This document shows, piece by piece, positions 7,744 to 15,722 of a stretch of 54,448 nucleotides of DNA. This stretch comes from Luteitalea sp. (GTDB taxonomy: Bacteria > Acidobacteriota > Vicinamibacteria > Vicinamibacterales > Vicinamibacteraceae). The stretch spans positions 1 to 54,448 of the forward strand of contig WHTZ01000042.1 in NCBI GenBank assembly GCA_009377495.1, written 5' to 3'. The notes under the pieces were generated by a model, which worked only from the letters and a program-made list of their open reading frames with translations, was not told where the DNA came from and ran no database searches. Numbering within the stretch: the stretch's first letter is position 1; each line of letters opens with the position of its first letter. The translations under genes and the position numbers were made by a program.

Positions 7744-8391
7744 CTAACCTGATCCCTCCTGGCCCCTGGCCCCTGACACCTCGTCCCTTCTTGTGGCCCA
7801 CCACCAGGCCAGCACCGCACATGGCACGAGGAGGAGCAATTCACGCGCGACGGCAACCAGATTGTGGCTCCAGAACGTGTCCAGCCAATACCGTCGCGAG
7901 ATCGGCATGAAGAGATGGAGACCGGAATCGTAGTAGGCAGTGCTGAAGGGCCAGAGCGCCGTCACGCCTATTGGCAGCGTCGGATCGTGGCCGAGCCAGT
8001 CCAACAAGATGTGTGACGCATACGCCAGCGCAGCCGCGCACGCGAGTCGACGCGGCCTTCGCACCACACGCAGGTTGCCCGGGCGTCGGATCGGTGTGGA
8101 CGAGCCGGCGCGCCTCGGTTGGAGGATGAGCCAGGAGGCTGCCAGTACAATGGCGACGGCACCTATGCTGTGCGTGTATGTGCTGTGCATGTCGACGATC
8201 AAGTCGACATCGGGGAGAGCACCGAGCATCGCAAACGCCGCTGCGCGACGCCTCATCGGGTCGCGTGCCAGGCGGTCCAACGCGCCGCGTGCTTCAAGCC
8301 GGGCGACGGTGGGCCCATCGGGGCCTGGGCGCCCGGTGGCAACGAGGCCAACCGCCAGTCCAGCCAGGGCGTGTCCCACCGGGCTCGGCAT
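7744..8391 (-). CDS. membrane-bound metal-dependent hydrolase (YdjM/DUF457-like)
   Basis: About 215 residues from the ATG at 8391 (MPSPVGHALAGLAVG), preferred over an upstream ATG because the family begins with this motif. Signature pieces are the N-terminal GHALAGLAVG, then GALPDVDLIVD, HSIGAVAIVL, ASHILLDWLGHDPTLPIGVTALWPF and four hydrophobic segments. The D/H residues match the YdjM/DUF457 family of inner-membrane proteins annotated as metal-dependent hydrolases, whose substrate is unknown. It is divergent from recA. Confidence 0.8.
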   Translation of the reverse strand: MPSPVGHALAGLAVGLVATGRPGPDGPTVARLEARGALDRLARDPMRRRAAAFAMLGALPDVDLIVDMHSTYTHSIGAVAIVLAASWLILQPRRAGSSTPIRRPGNLRVVRRPRRLACAAALAYASHILLDWLGHDPTLPIGVTALWPFSTAYYDSGLHLFMPISRRYWLDTFWSHNLVAVARELLLLVPCAVLAWWWATRRDEVSGARGQEGSG

Positions 8392-8539
8392 CGCCTCCGG
8401 AAGATAGCAATATGTGCCAACCAGCACAACCGCACCTGTTGCAAATCTGGCGACGGCCGAAACCTGGAGGCGAAAGTCGCCAGTACATTAAGCTGTTTCT
8501 GTTCAAATACTTACACATGAGCCAATGGTGCATTTTCGC

Positions 8540-8568
8540 TTGACAGGCGTCTGGCACGACTCTAGAAT
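8540..8568 (+). promoter_or_regulatory. recA promoter, near-consensus sigma-70
   Basis: A consensus -35 TTGACA (8540-8545) is followed by 17 nt and TAGAAT (8563-8568). The start codon is 83 nt downstream of the -10 box. A short inverted repeat CTCGG-AAC-CCGAG (8570-8582) covers the expected transcription start and could be an operator. It is not a recognised LexA box, so SOS control is only a suggestion. Confidence 0.8.
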
Positions 8569-8651
8569 GCTCGGAACCCGAGTGCTCAGAGAAAGGGACG
8601 AGGGTTCCCTACCGCCGATCGGTAGTAAACACAACAGCGCGGGAGCGGATC

Positions 8652-9683
8652 ATGGCTGTCGAGGATGCAAAGGAACGGTTGCGCGCCATCGAGCTGGCCG
8701 TTGGGCAGATCGAGAAGCAGTTTGGGAAGGGCTCCATCATGCGGTTGGGTCAGCGCGAGGTCGACGCTGTGCCGAGCATCTCGACGGGTGCGATTAGCCT
8801 GGACTGGGCGTTGGGTGTCGGCGGCCTGCCACGCGGCCGTGTCGTCGAGATATTCGGTCCGGAGGCATCTGGCAAGACGACGCTCGCGCTCCAAGTGATT
8901 GCCCAAGCGCAGAAGGCGGGCGGGATGGCGGCATTCGTCGACGCGGAGCACGCGCTCGATTCTCCGTATGCTGGCAAGCTAGGCCTCGACCTGGACAATC
9001 TCCTGGTGTCACAGCCGGACAACGGCGAACAGGCGCTCGAGATCGTCGAGGTGCTCGTCCGCTCCGGCGGCGTCGATGTCGTCGTCGTCGACTCGGTGGC
9101 GGCGCTCGTACCGCGCGCTGAGATCGAGGGCGAGATGGGCGAGGCGCAGGTCGGTCTCCAGGCGCGCCTCATGTCGCAAGCGCTGCGCAAGCTCACCGGC
9201 GTTGTCTCGAAATCGAAGACGTGCCTCGTCTTCATCAACCAGTTGCGCGAGAAGATCGGGGTCATGTTCGGCAACCCCGAGACGACCACCGGTGGGCGCG
9301 CGCTCAAGTTCTACTCGTCCGTGCGTCTTGACATCCGCCGCATTGGCGCGATCAAGGATGGCGATTCGGTCGTCGGTGGCCGCACGCGGGTAAAGGTGGT
9401 CAAGAACAAGGTGGCGCCGCCCTTCCGCGAAGCGGAATTCGACATCCTCTACGGCCTCGGTATCTCGCGCGAGGGGGACTTGCTGGACCTCGGTGTCAAC
9501 CGTAAGATTATCGACAAGAGCGGCACCTGGTTCTCGTTCAGCGGTGAGCGGCTCGGACAGGGCCGTGAGAACGCCAAGCAGTTCTTGCGTGACAATCCTG
9601 AGATCTTCCAGCAACTGGAGGATCGCGTACGGCGCGAATTGGGCCTGACACAAGGGACCGAGGCCGTAGCGGCACAAGCGTAA
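8652..9683 (+). CDS. recA: RecA recombinase
   Basis: The protein has 343 residues, the normal length. Walker A GPEASGKTT is at residues 69-77, Walker B VVVVDSVAALV follows at about 140-150, and the L2 loop and core signature are present (NQLREKIGVMFGNPETTTGG, ALKFYSSVRLDIRR). It polymerises on single-stranded DNA, drives homologous recombination and triggers LexA cleavage. The ATG at 8652 gives the usual N-terminus; the leader is 83 nt from the -10 box. No recX follows; a PAP2 gene starts 32 nt downstream on the same strand. Confidence 0.98.
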   Translation: MAVEDAKERLRAIELAVGQIEKQFGKGSIMRLGQREVDAVPSISTGAISLDWALGVGGLPRGRVVEIFGPEASGKTTLALQVIAQAQKAGGMAAFVDAEHALDSPYAGKLGLDLDNLLVSQPDNGEQALEIVEVLVRSGGVDVVVVDSVAALVPRAEIEGEMGEAQVGLQARLMSQALRKLTGVVSKSKTCLVFINQLREKIGVMFGNPETTTGGRALKFYSSVRLDIRRIGAIKDGDSVVGGRTRVKVVKNKVAPPFREAEFDILYGLGISREGDLLDLGVNRKIIDKSGTWFSFSGERLGQGRENAKQFLRDNPEIFQQLEDRVRRELGLTQGTEAVAAQA

Positions 9684-9715
9684 AGGCGCGAATTCTTGTC
9701 AACGCTGATTGCCCC

Positions 9716-10267
9716 GTGTCTGCGCTCCTGTCGCTCGACGCCTCACTGTTTTACTGGATCAATGCACTCCCCCACCCCGCTCTGCTCAACGCGTTCTTTG
9801 TCTGGTTGAGCCGAGCGACCGCGTTTCCAGGAACACTGTGGATCCTGCTCGGCCTCGTGGTGGCCTGGCGATCCGGAGCGCGGCGGCGTGGCCTGGTGCG
9901 CCTGGTCTGGGCGCTTACGCTCGCCAGCATCCTGAGCACCTACGTCTTCAAGCCCCTCCTCGACCGGCCGCGTCCCTTCAGGACGACTACTGCAGTCACG
10001 GTGGTTGGCTTCGCGCCAGGCGATAACTCATTTCCATCAGGTCATGCGACATCCGCGGCGGCCGGCGCGTACGCGCTCACGCTTATTGCGCCCGAGCTGC
10101 GCGCTGCATCGTGGGTCGTTGCGGCGCTCGTCGGCTTGGGCCGCGTGTACCTCGGTGTGCATTACCCGCTCGACGTTGCCGGCGGTTGGCTACTGGGCGT
10201 GTTCGTGGCCGTGTTCGTGACGGCTGGCGTCCGGTGCGATCGACGAGAAGACAGGCGTAAGTCCTAG
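9716..10267 (+). CDS. PAP2-family membrane phosphatase
   Basis: A 183-residue polytopic protein with all three PAP2 phosphatase motifs: KPLLDRPRP (79-87), SFPSGHATSA (105-114, His110) and RVYLGVHYPLDVAGG (143-157, His149 as nucleophile). Hydrophobic helices surround them. Members dephosphorylate undecaprenyl pyrophosphate, phosphatidic acid or phosphatidylglycerophosphate on the periplasmic side; undecaprenyl-PP recycling is the likeliest role but is not proven. It starts with GTG at 9716. It follows recA by 32 nt and may share its transcript. Confidence 0.9.
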   Translation: MSALLSLDASLFYWINALPHPALLNAFFVWLSRATAFPGTLWILLGLVVAWRSGARRRGLVRLVWALTLASILSTYVFKPLLDRPRPFRTTTAVTVVGFAPGDNSFPSGHATSAAAGAYALTLIAPELRAASWVVAALVGLGRVYLGVHYPLDVAGGWLLGVFVAVFVTAGVRCDRREDRRKS

Positions 10268-10555
10268 GAGGCGGCTGAGAAGCGCAGCCTGAATGCACAA
10301 TGAGGAACGCAAGAATTGGCTTGAATTTTCATTTTGCGTTCGGCATTTTGCATTGACAGCGATCGACGACCAGCAGCTTCCCGTCTGGCGAGAGACGTGG
10401 CCGCGCCCCGGATGGTTGAAGGATGCGGATGGACCGGATGCGCGGGCTCTCCGGTGACACTCGCGCGTCCGGTGCCGAGGACCACCGCTGGCCGGTACCC
10501 TGTGCGACCGACCTCGCGCGGGGGCACGCACGACTGCAAACGCGCTGTGAACGCC
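10268..10555. other. intergenic region with a possible beta-propeller gene remnant
   Basis: No intact gene is seen. On the minus strand, one frame over about 10360-10500 reads PRLSPDGKLLVVDR, a TolB/PD40-like propeller motif, and then stops. This suggests the decayed 3' end of a lost gene. Around 10290-10355 there are AT-rich words (GCACAATG, TTTTGCATTG) related to the heptamer array at 4811-4866. Confidence 0.35.
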
Positions 10556-10584
10556 TTGGTGGGTGGCAAGCGGTGTGTTATATT
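10556..10584 (+). promoter_or_regulatory. tRNA-Phe promoter
   Basis: TTGGTG (10556-10561), a 17-nt spacer and TATATT (10579-10584) lie 16 nt before the first base of the tRNA. Confidence 0.7.
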
Positions 10585-10600
10585 TTTTCTTCTGCTGAGT

Positions 10601-10676
10601 GCCGAGGTAGCTCAGTTGGTAGAGCACGTGACTGAAAATCACGGTGTCGGCAGTTCGATTCTGCCCCTCGGCACCA
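10601..10676 (+). tRNA. tRNA-Phe (anticodon GAA)
   Basis: A complete 76-nt cloverleaf with encoded CCA. The acceptor stem is GCCGAGG/CCTCGGC, the D arm is GCTC...GAGC, the anticodon stem CGTGA/TCACG encloses the loop CTGAAAA with GAA at 10634-10636, and the T arm is GGCAG-TTCGATT-CTGCC. Bases 10628-10676 (anticodon arm to CCA) are repeated at 10991-11039, which marks this gene as an integration target. Confidence 0.97.
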
Positions 10677-10710
10677 TTCGACTCTTCCCCTAGCCCTAGT
10701 GGAATCAAAT

Positions 10711-10962
10711 ATGGTCCAGATGACCATCGAAATGCCACAAGGCGTGCTTGCTGCGCTGCGGAAAGACCCCCAGGCCTTCGCGAAAGAGTTTCGTCTCACG
10801 GCGGCAGTGAAGTGGTACGAGATGCGGCAGGTCTCGCAGGAGCGAGCAGCGGAAATAGCGGGCCTCTCGCGTGCTGAGTTCATCAGCGCGCTCGGGCGGT
10901 TTGGAGTCTCGCCATTCCAGTACGACGCCGGCGAGGTCATCGCAGAAGCCCAGGATGGCTAG
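10711..10962 (+). CDS. UPF0175-family antitoxin-like protein
   Basis: An 83-residue protein matching UPF0175: an N-terminal strand (MTIEMPQGVL), then a helical DNA-binding part (KWYEMRQVSQERAAEIAGLSRAEFISALGRFGVSPFQYD). Members are often antitoxins beside PIN-domain or DUF3368 toxins. No toxin gene accompanies it here, so it is an orphan. It is the only gene inside a 314-bp segment bounded by tRNA-Phe and a duplicate of the tRNA 3' end, which points to acquisition by site-specific integration followed by loss of the rest. The ATG at 10711 is preferred over the GTG at 10699. Confidence 0.8.
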   Translation: MVQMTIEMPQGVLAALRKDPQAFAKEFRLTAAVKWYEMRQVSQERAAEIAGLSRAEFISALGRFGVSPFQYDAGEVIAEAQDG

Positions 10963-10990
10963 CGTTTGGGTAGTCAACGTCTGACGTCTT

Positions 10991-11039
10991 GTGACTCAAA
11001 ATCACGGTGTCGGCAGTTCGATTCTGCCCCTCGGCACCA
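10991..11039 (+). repeat. duplicated 3' end of tRNA-Phe (att-like)
   Basis: This 49-bp stretch matches tRNA-Phe 10628-10676 at 48 of 49 positions. The only difference is C at 10997 for the first anticodon base G. No 5' half of a tRNA precedes it. A direct repeat of a tRNA 3' end downstream of the intact tRNA is the usual footprint of tyrosine-integrase insertion (attR/attL). Confidence 0.9.
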
Positions 11040-11168
11040 CGCAAATCACATCAGGATAAATACTTCGCTCTCTACTCCACTGCTACAGGTGAAAGACGCG
11101 CTCCTCGTGTAGGCCTGGTGTGGTGCGAGACACGAAGACGGCAGGAGCCATCCCGCTTCACGAGAGGC

Positions 11169-11206
11169 TGGACAATTCTGAGCTCTGTTATGTATGATTC
11201 ACACAT
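11169..11206 (+). promoter_or_regulatory. PadR promoter with embedded operator; leaderless start
   Basis: TGGACA (11169-11174), an 18-nt spacer and TATGAT (11193-11198) place the transcription start about 11205, at the ATG at 11207. The mRNA would therefore be leaderless. The palindrome ATGTnTGAnTCAnACAT (11190-11206) covers the -10 box and ends at the start codon. ATGT...ACAT half-sites are typical of PadR dimers, so direct autorepression is likely. Confidence 0.75.
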
Positions 11207-11554
11207 ATGGCGGACACACAGTCACACGGCCAAGCCTTCAAGAAGGGCACGGCCGAGTTGCTGATTCTGGCGCAACTCGAGCTCAGGCCAAGCCACGGTT
11301 ACGAGATTGCTCAGCAGATCGACGCTCGCTCCGACGGCGCGCTGTCGTTTCACGTCGCTTCCCTCTATCCGATCCTCTACCGCATGGAACGGCGCGGCCT
11401 CATCGTCGGACGATGGGTCGAGAAGGCCGGGCAGCGGCGGCGGCGTTACTACAGACTTACGAGTGAGGGGCGGAAGGTCCTGGCGGCGCAACGTAAGAAT
11501 TGGCGCGCCTTCATGCAAGCGGTGCAGGCCGCTTCGGGCTTGGAATATGCGTGA
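11207..11554 (+). CDS. PadR-family transcriptional regulator (pair 1)
   Basis: A 115-residue winged-helix regulator. PadR hallmarks are GTAELLILAQLELRPSHGYEIAQQI (in part, 14-38), FHVASLYPILYRMERRGLI and the wing GQRRRRYYRLTSEG. It starts at the ATG at 11207 with no Shine-Dalgarno sequence, consistent with leaderless translation. Its last 8 nt overlap the ADOP permease start at 11547, so the two are coupled. The same arrangement, including the overlap length, recurs at 46800-47153. It probably represses itself and the permease through the palindrome at its start. Confidence 0.93.
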   Translation: MADTQSHGQAFKKGTAELLILAQLELRPSHGYEIAQQIDARSDGALSFHVASLYPILYRMERRGLIVGRWVEKAGQRRRRYYRLTSEGRKVLAAQRKNWRAFMQAVQAASGLEYA

Positions 11555-14330
11555 TTTCAAAGCCTTCGTACGAGAACACCTCGGGTCTCTCGGCCTTTCT
11601 CGAGCACGTGAGCTCAAGATCGTCGATGAGCTGGCCGCACAGATCGAGGACTCGTACGAGGCCCTCATCGCCAGCGGCCTGTCCGACGAAGAGGCCTGGA
11701 ACGAGTTGCAGCGTCAGATTCCTGACTGGAAAGCGCTCCGCGAAGACCTTCTCGAAGCCGAGCCCGTCCTCGTCAGGTTGGCGAATCCTGAACACGGACC
11801 ACTGGCCGGCGAGACGAAACGAACGCTCGTGTCGAGGATTCGGGAAAACCTGACAGCCGGAATTGTCCGCGACCTCCATGCGAGCATGAGACTGCTCGTC
11901 AAGGATCGCGGCTTCAGCGCGACCACCATTCTGACGCTGGCTATCTGTCTCGGCGCCAACGCGGCCATCTTCACCGTGGTCTACTCGCTGTTGCTGCGGC
12001 CCCTGCCCGTTCCCGACGCCGATCGCATCGTCGCCATGGGAGATGTCTACCCCACCATTACTCCCAATGACATCTTGTCCAATACCGCGCCCTCCTATTT
12101 CGATCGGCTCGAAGCAATCACCACGCTTGAAGAACAGGCGATGTTTGCCCTTTGGTTCGACACGATCACGATCGACGGCGTCTCAGAAGAAATCCGTGGG
12201 ATGAGAGCGACGCCCTCGCTGTTCCGCCTCCTGCAAGTTTCCCCGGCTCTGGGCCGGACGTTTACCGACGCCGAAGGTGAGATCGGTGCCGAACAGAAGA
12301 TCATCCTGAGCCACGGGCTCTGGCAGCGGCTCTATGGCGGTGATCCGGCAGTGGTCGGACAACAGCTTCGACTGGGTTGGACAGGGCAGCGCTATACCAT
12401 CGTCGGCGTGATGCCGCGCGGGTTCTCCTTCTTCGATCTCGGCGACGACGGCCACGCGCGGACGGCAGGTGACCAGGTGCAGTTCTGGATACCGCTCGCC
12501 GTCACCGCGGCGCAGCGGTCGGACGAAGCGCGCACCCGCTATGGCTTCTTGCATGTCGGCCGGCTCAAGCCGGATGCCACGGTCGAGCAAGTCCGGACGC
12601 AGATCGATGCGCTGAATGCCGCGAACTTCGAGCGCTTCCCTCAGTTTGGCCTGGCCGAGCTCGGCATGTACACCGCTGTGACGCCCCTACAGGAGGCCCT
12701 GACTCGCAATGTCCGCCGCATCCTTTATCTGCTCTGGGGCGGGGCGGGGTTCGTTCTGCTGATCGGAGCTATCAACATCGCGAATCTGGCCCTCGCAAGG
12801 TCGAGCGTCCGAGCGCGGGAACTGGCCACGCGACTCGCGCTCGGGGCGCGCCGATTCCAGGTGACACGGCAATTGATCATCGAAGGCGTAGTGCTGGCTG
12901 GCATCGGAGGTGTCGCAGGCGTGGGAGTCGGTGCCTGGATTCTGCAGGCCCTGGCGTTCATTGGAATGGAGAACATGCCGAACGCTGCGCATGTCCACAT
13001 GAACTGGGCCGTGATCGGCTTCGTCGGAGCCGTCTCGGGGCTGGTGGGCGTCCTGATTGGCCTGGTGCCAGCAGCCGCAGCCTGCACTCTCAACATCACG
13101 CAGATTCTCGCCGCCGGAAGCCGGCTCGGAACCAGCGGACAAGCCGTACGTGTCTTTCGCCGTGGACTCGTGGTCACGCAGGTTGCGCTTTCCGTCGTGC
13201 TGCTGATCGGCGCCACTCTGTTGTTGACCAGCTTCCGCAATCTGCTGGCTGTGGATGCGGGTTTCAATGCCGCGCGTGTGACGACGGCCACGATTTTCCC
13301 GCCGCCGTCGCGATATCCGGATCAGCTAGCGGTGGCAGCCCTGTCCAACCGCATCCTCGACTCCGTGCGCAACATTCCAGGTATCGAGGCGGCAGGAATC
13401 ACCTCGAACATCGCGCTGAGTGGCCGCACGAGTCCGGCGACGGTCTCGGCCGCGGATCACAATCCAGAACCGGACGAAGCGTTGGTGCTCCCGTCGGTGG
13501 TCAGCGTCACGCCCGGATACTTCGACGCCATGGCCACGCCGCTCGTTCGCGGGCGGTACTTTGCCGATAGCGACCGCGAAGGCACGTTACCTGTCGCGAT
13601 TGTCGACGAGCGTCTCGCGAGACGGTTCTGGCCGAATGAGGATCCGATCGGGAAAGGCGTGTATCGCGGGAGCTCCGAACGATACACGGTCGTCGGAGTC
13701 GTGCGCCACGTCCAATTCGAAAGTCTAGCCGCAGGGACGGAGTCGATCGGAACGGCTTATTTCCCGCACACGCAGGCGCCATCGTTGCCCCGACTCCGGT
13801 GGATCGCGATCAAGACGGCGGCCGCGTCCACGGGGCTGGTGCGAGCGGTTCGATCGGCGGTGACGGCAATCGACCCGGATCTCCCTCTCTCCGACATTCA
13901 GACGATGACCGAGCGCACGGCGCGTTCGCTGGCCCCTCAAAGGCTCGCCATGGGTCTGGCCAGCACGTTTGGTGTCGTCGCGCTATTTCTCTCGGTGCTC
14001 GGTGTCTACGGTGTCCTGGCGTACGCGGTCGCTCAGAGGACACGCGAGATCGGCATCCGCATCGCACTGGGAAGTACGTCGCGTGGCATCTTTCAACTCG
14101 TTTTCAAAGAAGGACTCACATTAGTTGTCGGTGGCCTCATGATCGGTTTACTAGGGGCCATCGCACTGGGTCGGGCCTTGGAAGGCCAGGTCTTCGGCGT
14201 CAGGCCGACCGACCCGTTGGTGCTTGGCGCGGTGATCCTCTTGACGGGAATCATCGCACTGCTGGGGTGCATCTCTCCTGCGCACCGTGCGATGCGGGTC
14301 GATCCGGTACATGCCTTGAGTAAGCCATAG
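11547..14330 (+). CDS. ADOP-type ABC transporter permease (pair 1)
   Basis: A 927-residue acidobacterial duplicated orphan permease. A soluble N-terminal helical domain (residues 1-75) precedes two repeats of MacB-type periplasmic core plus FtsX permease. TM helices are visible near 115-140 (ATTILTLAICLGANAAIFTVV), 390-415, 440-465, 490-510, 545-565, 810-840, 860-890 and 895-915. No ABC ATPase is adjacent, as is usual for this group. Function is unknown; MacB-like relatives take part in efflux or mechanotransmission. The ATG at 11547 overlaps the PadR gene by 8 nt; an upstream in-frame extension is PadR shadow. Confidence 0.93.
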   Translation: MRDFKAFVREHLGSLGLSRARELKIVDELAAQIEDSYEALIASGLSDEEAWNELQRQIPDWKALREDLLEAEPVLVRLANPEHGPLAGETKRTLVSRIRENLTAGIVRDLHASMRLLVKDRGFSATTILTLAICLGANAAIFTVVYSLLLRPLPVPDADRIVAMGDVYPTITPNDILSNTAPSYFDRLEAITTLEEQAMFALWFDTITIDGVSEEIRGMRATPSLFRLLQVSPALGRTFTDAEGEIGAEQKIILSHGLWQRLYGGDPAVVGQQLRLGWTGQRYTIVGVMPRGFSFFDLGDDGHARTAGDQVQFWIPLAVTAAQRSDEARTRYGFLHVGRLKPDATVEQVRTQIDALNAANFERFPQFGLAELGMYTAVTPLQEALTRNVRRILYLLWGGAGFVLLIGAINIANLALARSSVRARELATRLALGARRFQVTRQLIIEGVVLAGIGGVAGVGVGAWILQALAFIGMENMPNAAHVHMNWAVIGFVGAVSGLVGVLIGLVPAAAACTLNITQILAAGSRLGTSGQAVRVFRRGLVVTQVALSVVLLIGATLLLTSFRNLLAVDAGFNAARVTTATIFPPPSRYPDQLAVAALSNRILDSVRNIPGIEAAGITSNIALSGRTSPATVSAADHNPEPDEALVLPSVVSVTPGYFDAMATPLVRGRYFADSDREGTLPVAIVDERLARRFWPNEDPIGKGVYRGSSERYTVVGVVRHVQFESLAAGTESIGTAYFPHTQAPSLPRLRWIAIKTAAASTGLVRAVRSAVTAIDPDLPLSDIQTMTERTARSLAPQRLAMGLASTFGVVALFLSVLGVYGVLAYAVAQRTREIGIRIALGSTSRGIFQLVFKEGLTLVVGGLMIGLLGAIALGRALEGQVFGVRPTDPLVLGAVILLTGIIALLGCISPAHRAMRVDPVHALSKP

Positions 14331-14355
14331 GGCGCGGATCGCTCTCGCCGCCGCG

Positions 14356-15021
14356 CTATTGTGCGGGGACGACCTCGAGGTTCGCAAACTCCCCGTTCGA
14401 CCCGTTCCCGACCCAGACGCCGATCCACCCGCTCTTCCGGGTACTCAACTGCTTCACCTCGAGCGACGGTTGCTCGCTTCCATCCACGAATACTCGCACT
14501 TCTGGAAACTTCACCACGATGCGGGCGTGAAACCACCCGTTCGGATCAGGCGCAGGCGAGACCTGGTGCTCGAACTCGTCCGGCCGTTCGGTCCGGAGCT
14601 TGTTCCAGGTGTAGGTGGGGTGCGCAATGTATTGGACACCATGAGAGAGGCGCACCGGATCGGCCGACTTGAAGTTGAACGGACGGAAATAGACGACGTC
14701 GTAGGTCTTCTCGTCCACCCCGTGGAACGCAACGCCTACGAAGCTCCGCCCCGTGAGGTCCCTGCCCCGAATGTCGACCTCGATGGTGCCGTCGGCCATC
14801 ACGAGATCGGGCCACCAGGCCACGCCGTCGCCCTCGCGCTCATCCAGCCGCAGGACCCTGCGGCTGCCGTCGGTTGCCGTAGAGACCTCGCGGTTGTCAA
14901 CCTTGGGCGGCGGCGACGGCATCCCTTGGGTCGCCCCCTGCGAACCTTCGGACGCGGCCGCCCACGCAATCACAGTTGCGCAGACCGAGAACAGGTAGAT
15001 CGGAACGAGCTTGGATGGCAT
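14356..15021 (-). CDS. secreted DUF1080-like / LamG-fold protein
   Basis: A 221-residue protein with a signal peptide (residues 1-23). The jelly-roll pattern GTIEVDIRGRDLTGRSFVGV, VYFRPFNF, GWFHARIVV, VRVFVDGSEQPSLEV and GWIGVWVGNGSNGEFANLEV fits the concanavalin-A-like fold of DUF1080 (3-keto-disaccharide hydrolase-like) proteins, which are numerous in Acidobacteria and Planctomycetes. It probably binds or cleaves glycans in the periplasm. It converges on the ADOP gene, with 25 nt between stops. No catalytic residues can be assigned with confidence. Confidence 0.8.
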   Translation of the reverse strand: MPSKLVPIYLFSVCATVIAWAAASEGSQGATQGMPSPPPKVDNREVSTATDGSRRVLRLDEREGDGVAWWPDLVMADGTIEVDIRGRDLTGRSFVGVAFHGVDEKTYDVVYFRPFNFKSADPVRLSHGVQYIAHPTYTWNKLRTERPDEFEHQVSPAPDPNGWFHARIVVKFPEVRVFVDGSEQPSLEVKQLSTRKSGWIGVWVGNGSNGEFANLEVVPAQ

Positions 15022-15417
15022 CGCATTACCTCCTTGTTGGTGACGACGACGATAGGCGCGACATTGGCCTCTTTGTCCAGAGAGAAAGCCGAACAGGCGC
15101 CCTGCAAGTACACGGCCAGCGGAACATCCGCCGAATTCGCGCTACTTTGGGCTCCTGGAGGTTCTAGGATGTTCGCCTTCGGGACGGGTTCGTCCGAGCT
15201 CGAACAGAGCGCCTCCGCGCAATGAGCCGTCAAACGGTCGAGGCGATCGAAGATCTCGTCGGTCTCCAAGCAGCCATTGCGGGACGTACGCCAGCACCGG
15301 GTACCTTTTCCGTTCCCGCTAGGAGTCTTGTCGAGCTGCTGGCAGGCAGTAGAGCGCTTGAAACCTGCCGCATGACAGGCGGCCGTCGCCCGGAGCCGAG
15401 AGACGACCGAATGCCGA
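15022..15417. other. intergenic region, no gene recognised
   Basis: Open frames exist on both strands (14970-15269 minus, 15222-15512 plus) but neither resembles a known family and each overlaps a better gene. The only clear mark is CCGGGTACCTTTTC at 15297-15310, which matches one arm segment of the hairpin at 4385-4436. The sequence may be debris from the rearranged zone that follows. Confidence 0.5.
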
Positions 15418-15722
15418 TTACTCTCTCGAGGCCAGAGCGGCAGAGTCGTCGCGTCGCTGTAGATGGCGAGCGAGAGCGGTGGCGATGTCTACGGCGAGAA
15501 GCGGCTTCTTGAGGACCTCGCGAATGCCCATGGCGCGAAGCTGACGTGACTCAATCGGGCCCGTCACACCCGTCATGAAGATGATCGGAAGATCGGGCCG
15601 GATCTCGCGTACTGCAGCCACCAACTGCGTCCCGGTCATCTCCGGCATCGCCTCATCAGTGAGGAGGAGATCAAATCGCTGCGAGCTGGTGCGGAGTGCC
15701 GCCAGTGCCTGCGCGCCGCTGC
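15418..15722 (-). pseudogene. receiver-domain remnant of a hybrid sensor kinase
   Basis: The frame carries the last two thirds of a response-regulator receiver: GAQALAALR, the phosphoacceptor Asp in FDLLLTDEAMPEMTG, IIFMTG and the conserved Lys in VLKKPL. The receiver N-terminus (acidic DD pair) is missing. Upstream in this frame the reading is only the shadow of the DAHL gene. The join with the DAHL frame lies at about 15710-15725, so the two pieces are probably one hybrid kinase whose catalytic core was deleted out of frame. Confidence 0.75.

Noticed and set aside
8570..8582. LexA/SOS box at recA
   Set aside because: The inverted repeat CTCGG-AAC-CCGAG does not match a LexA motif I can name; kept only as a possible operator.
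10991..11039. Second tRNA gene with anticodon CAA (Leu)
   Set aside because: Only the anticodon arm and 3' half are present; acceptor 5' strand and D arm are missing, so it is an att-type duplicate.
14970..15269. 99-codon minus-strand ORF upstream of the DUF1080-like gene
   Set aside because: No family resemblance, overlaps the signal-peptide region of a supported gene, and lies in repeat-bearing intergenic DNA.
15222..15512. 96-codon plus-strand ORF
   Set aside because: Runs into the antisense of the receiver remnant and shows no recognisable motif.
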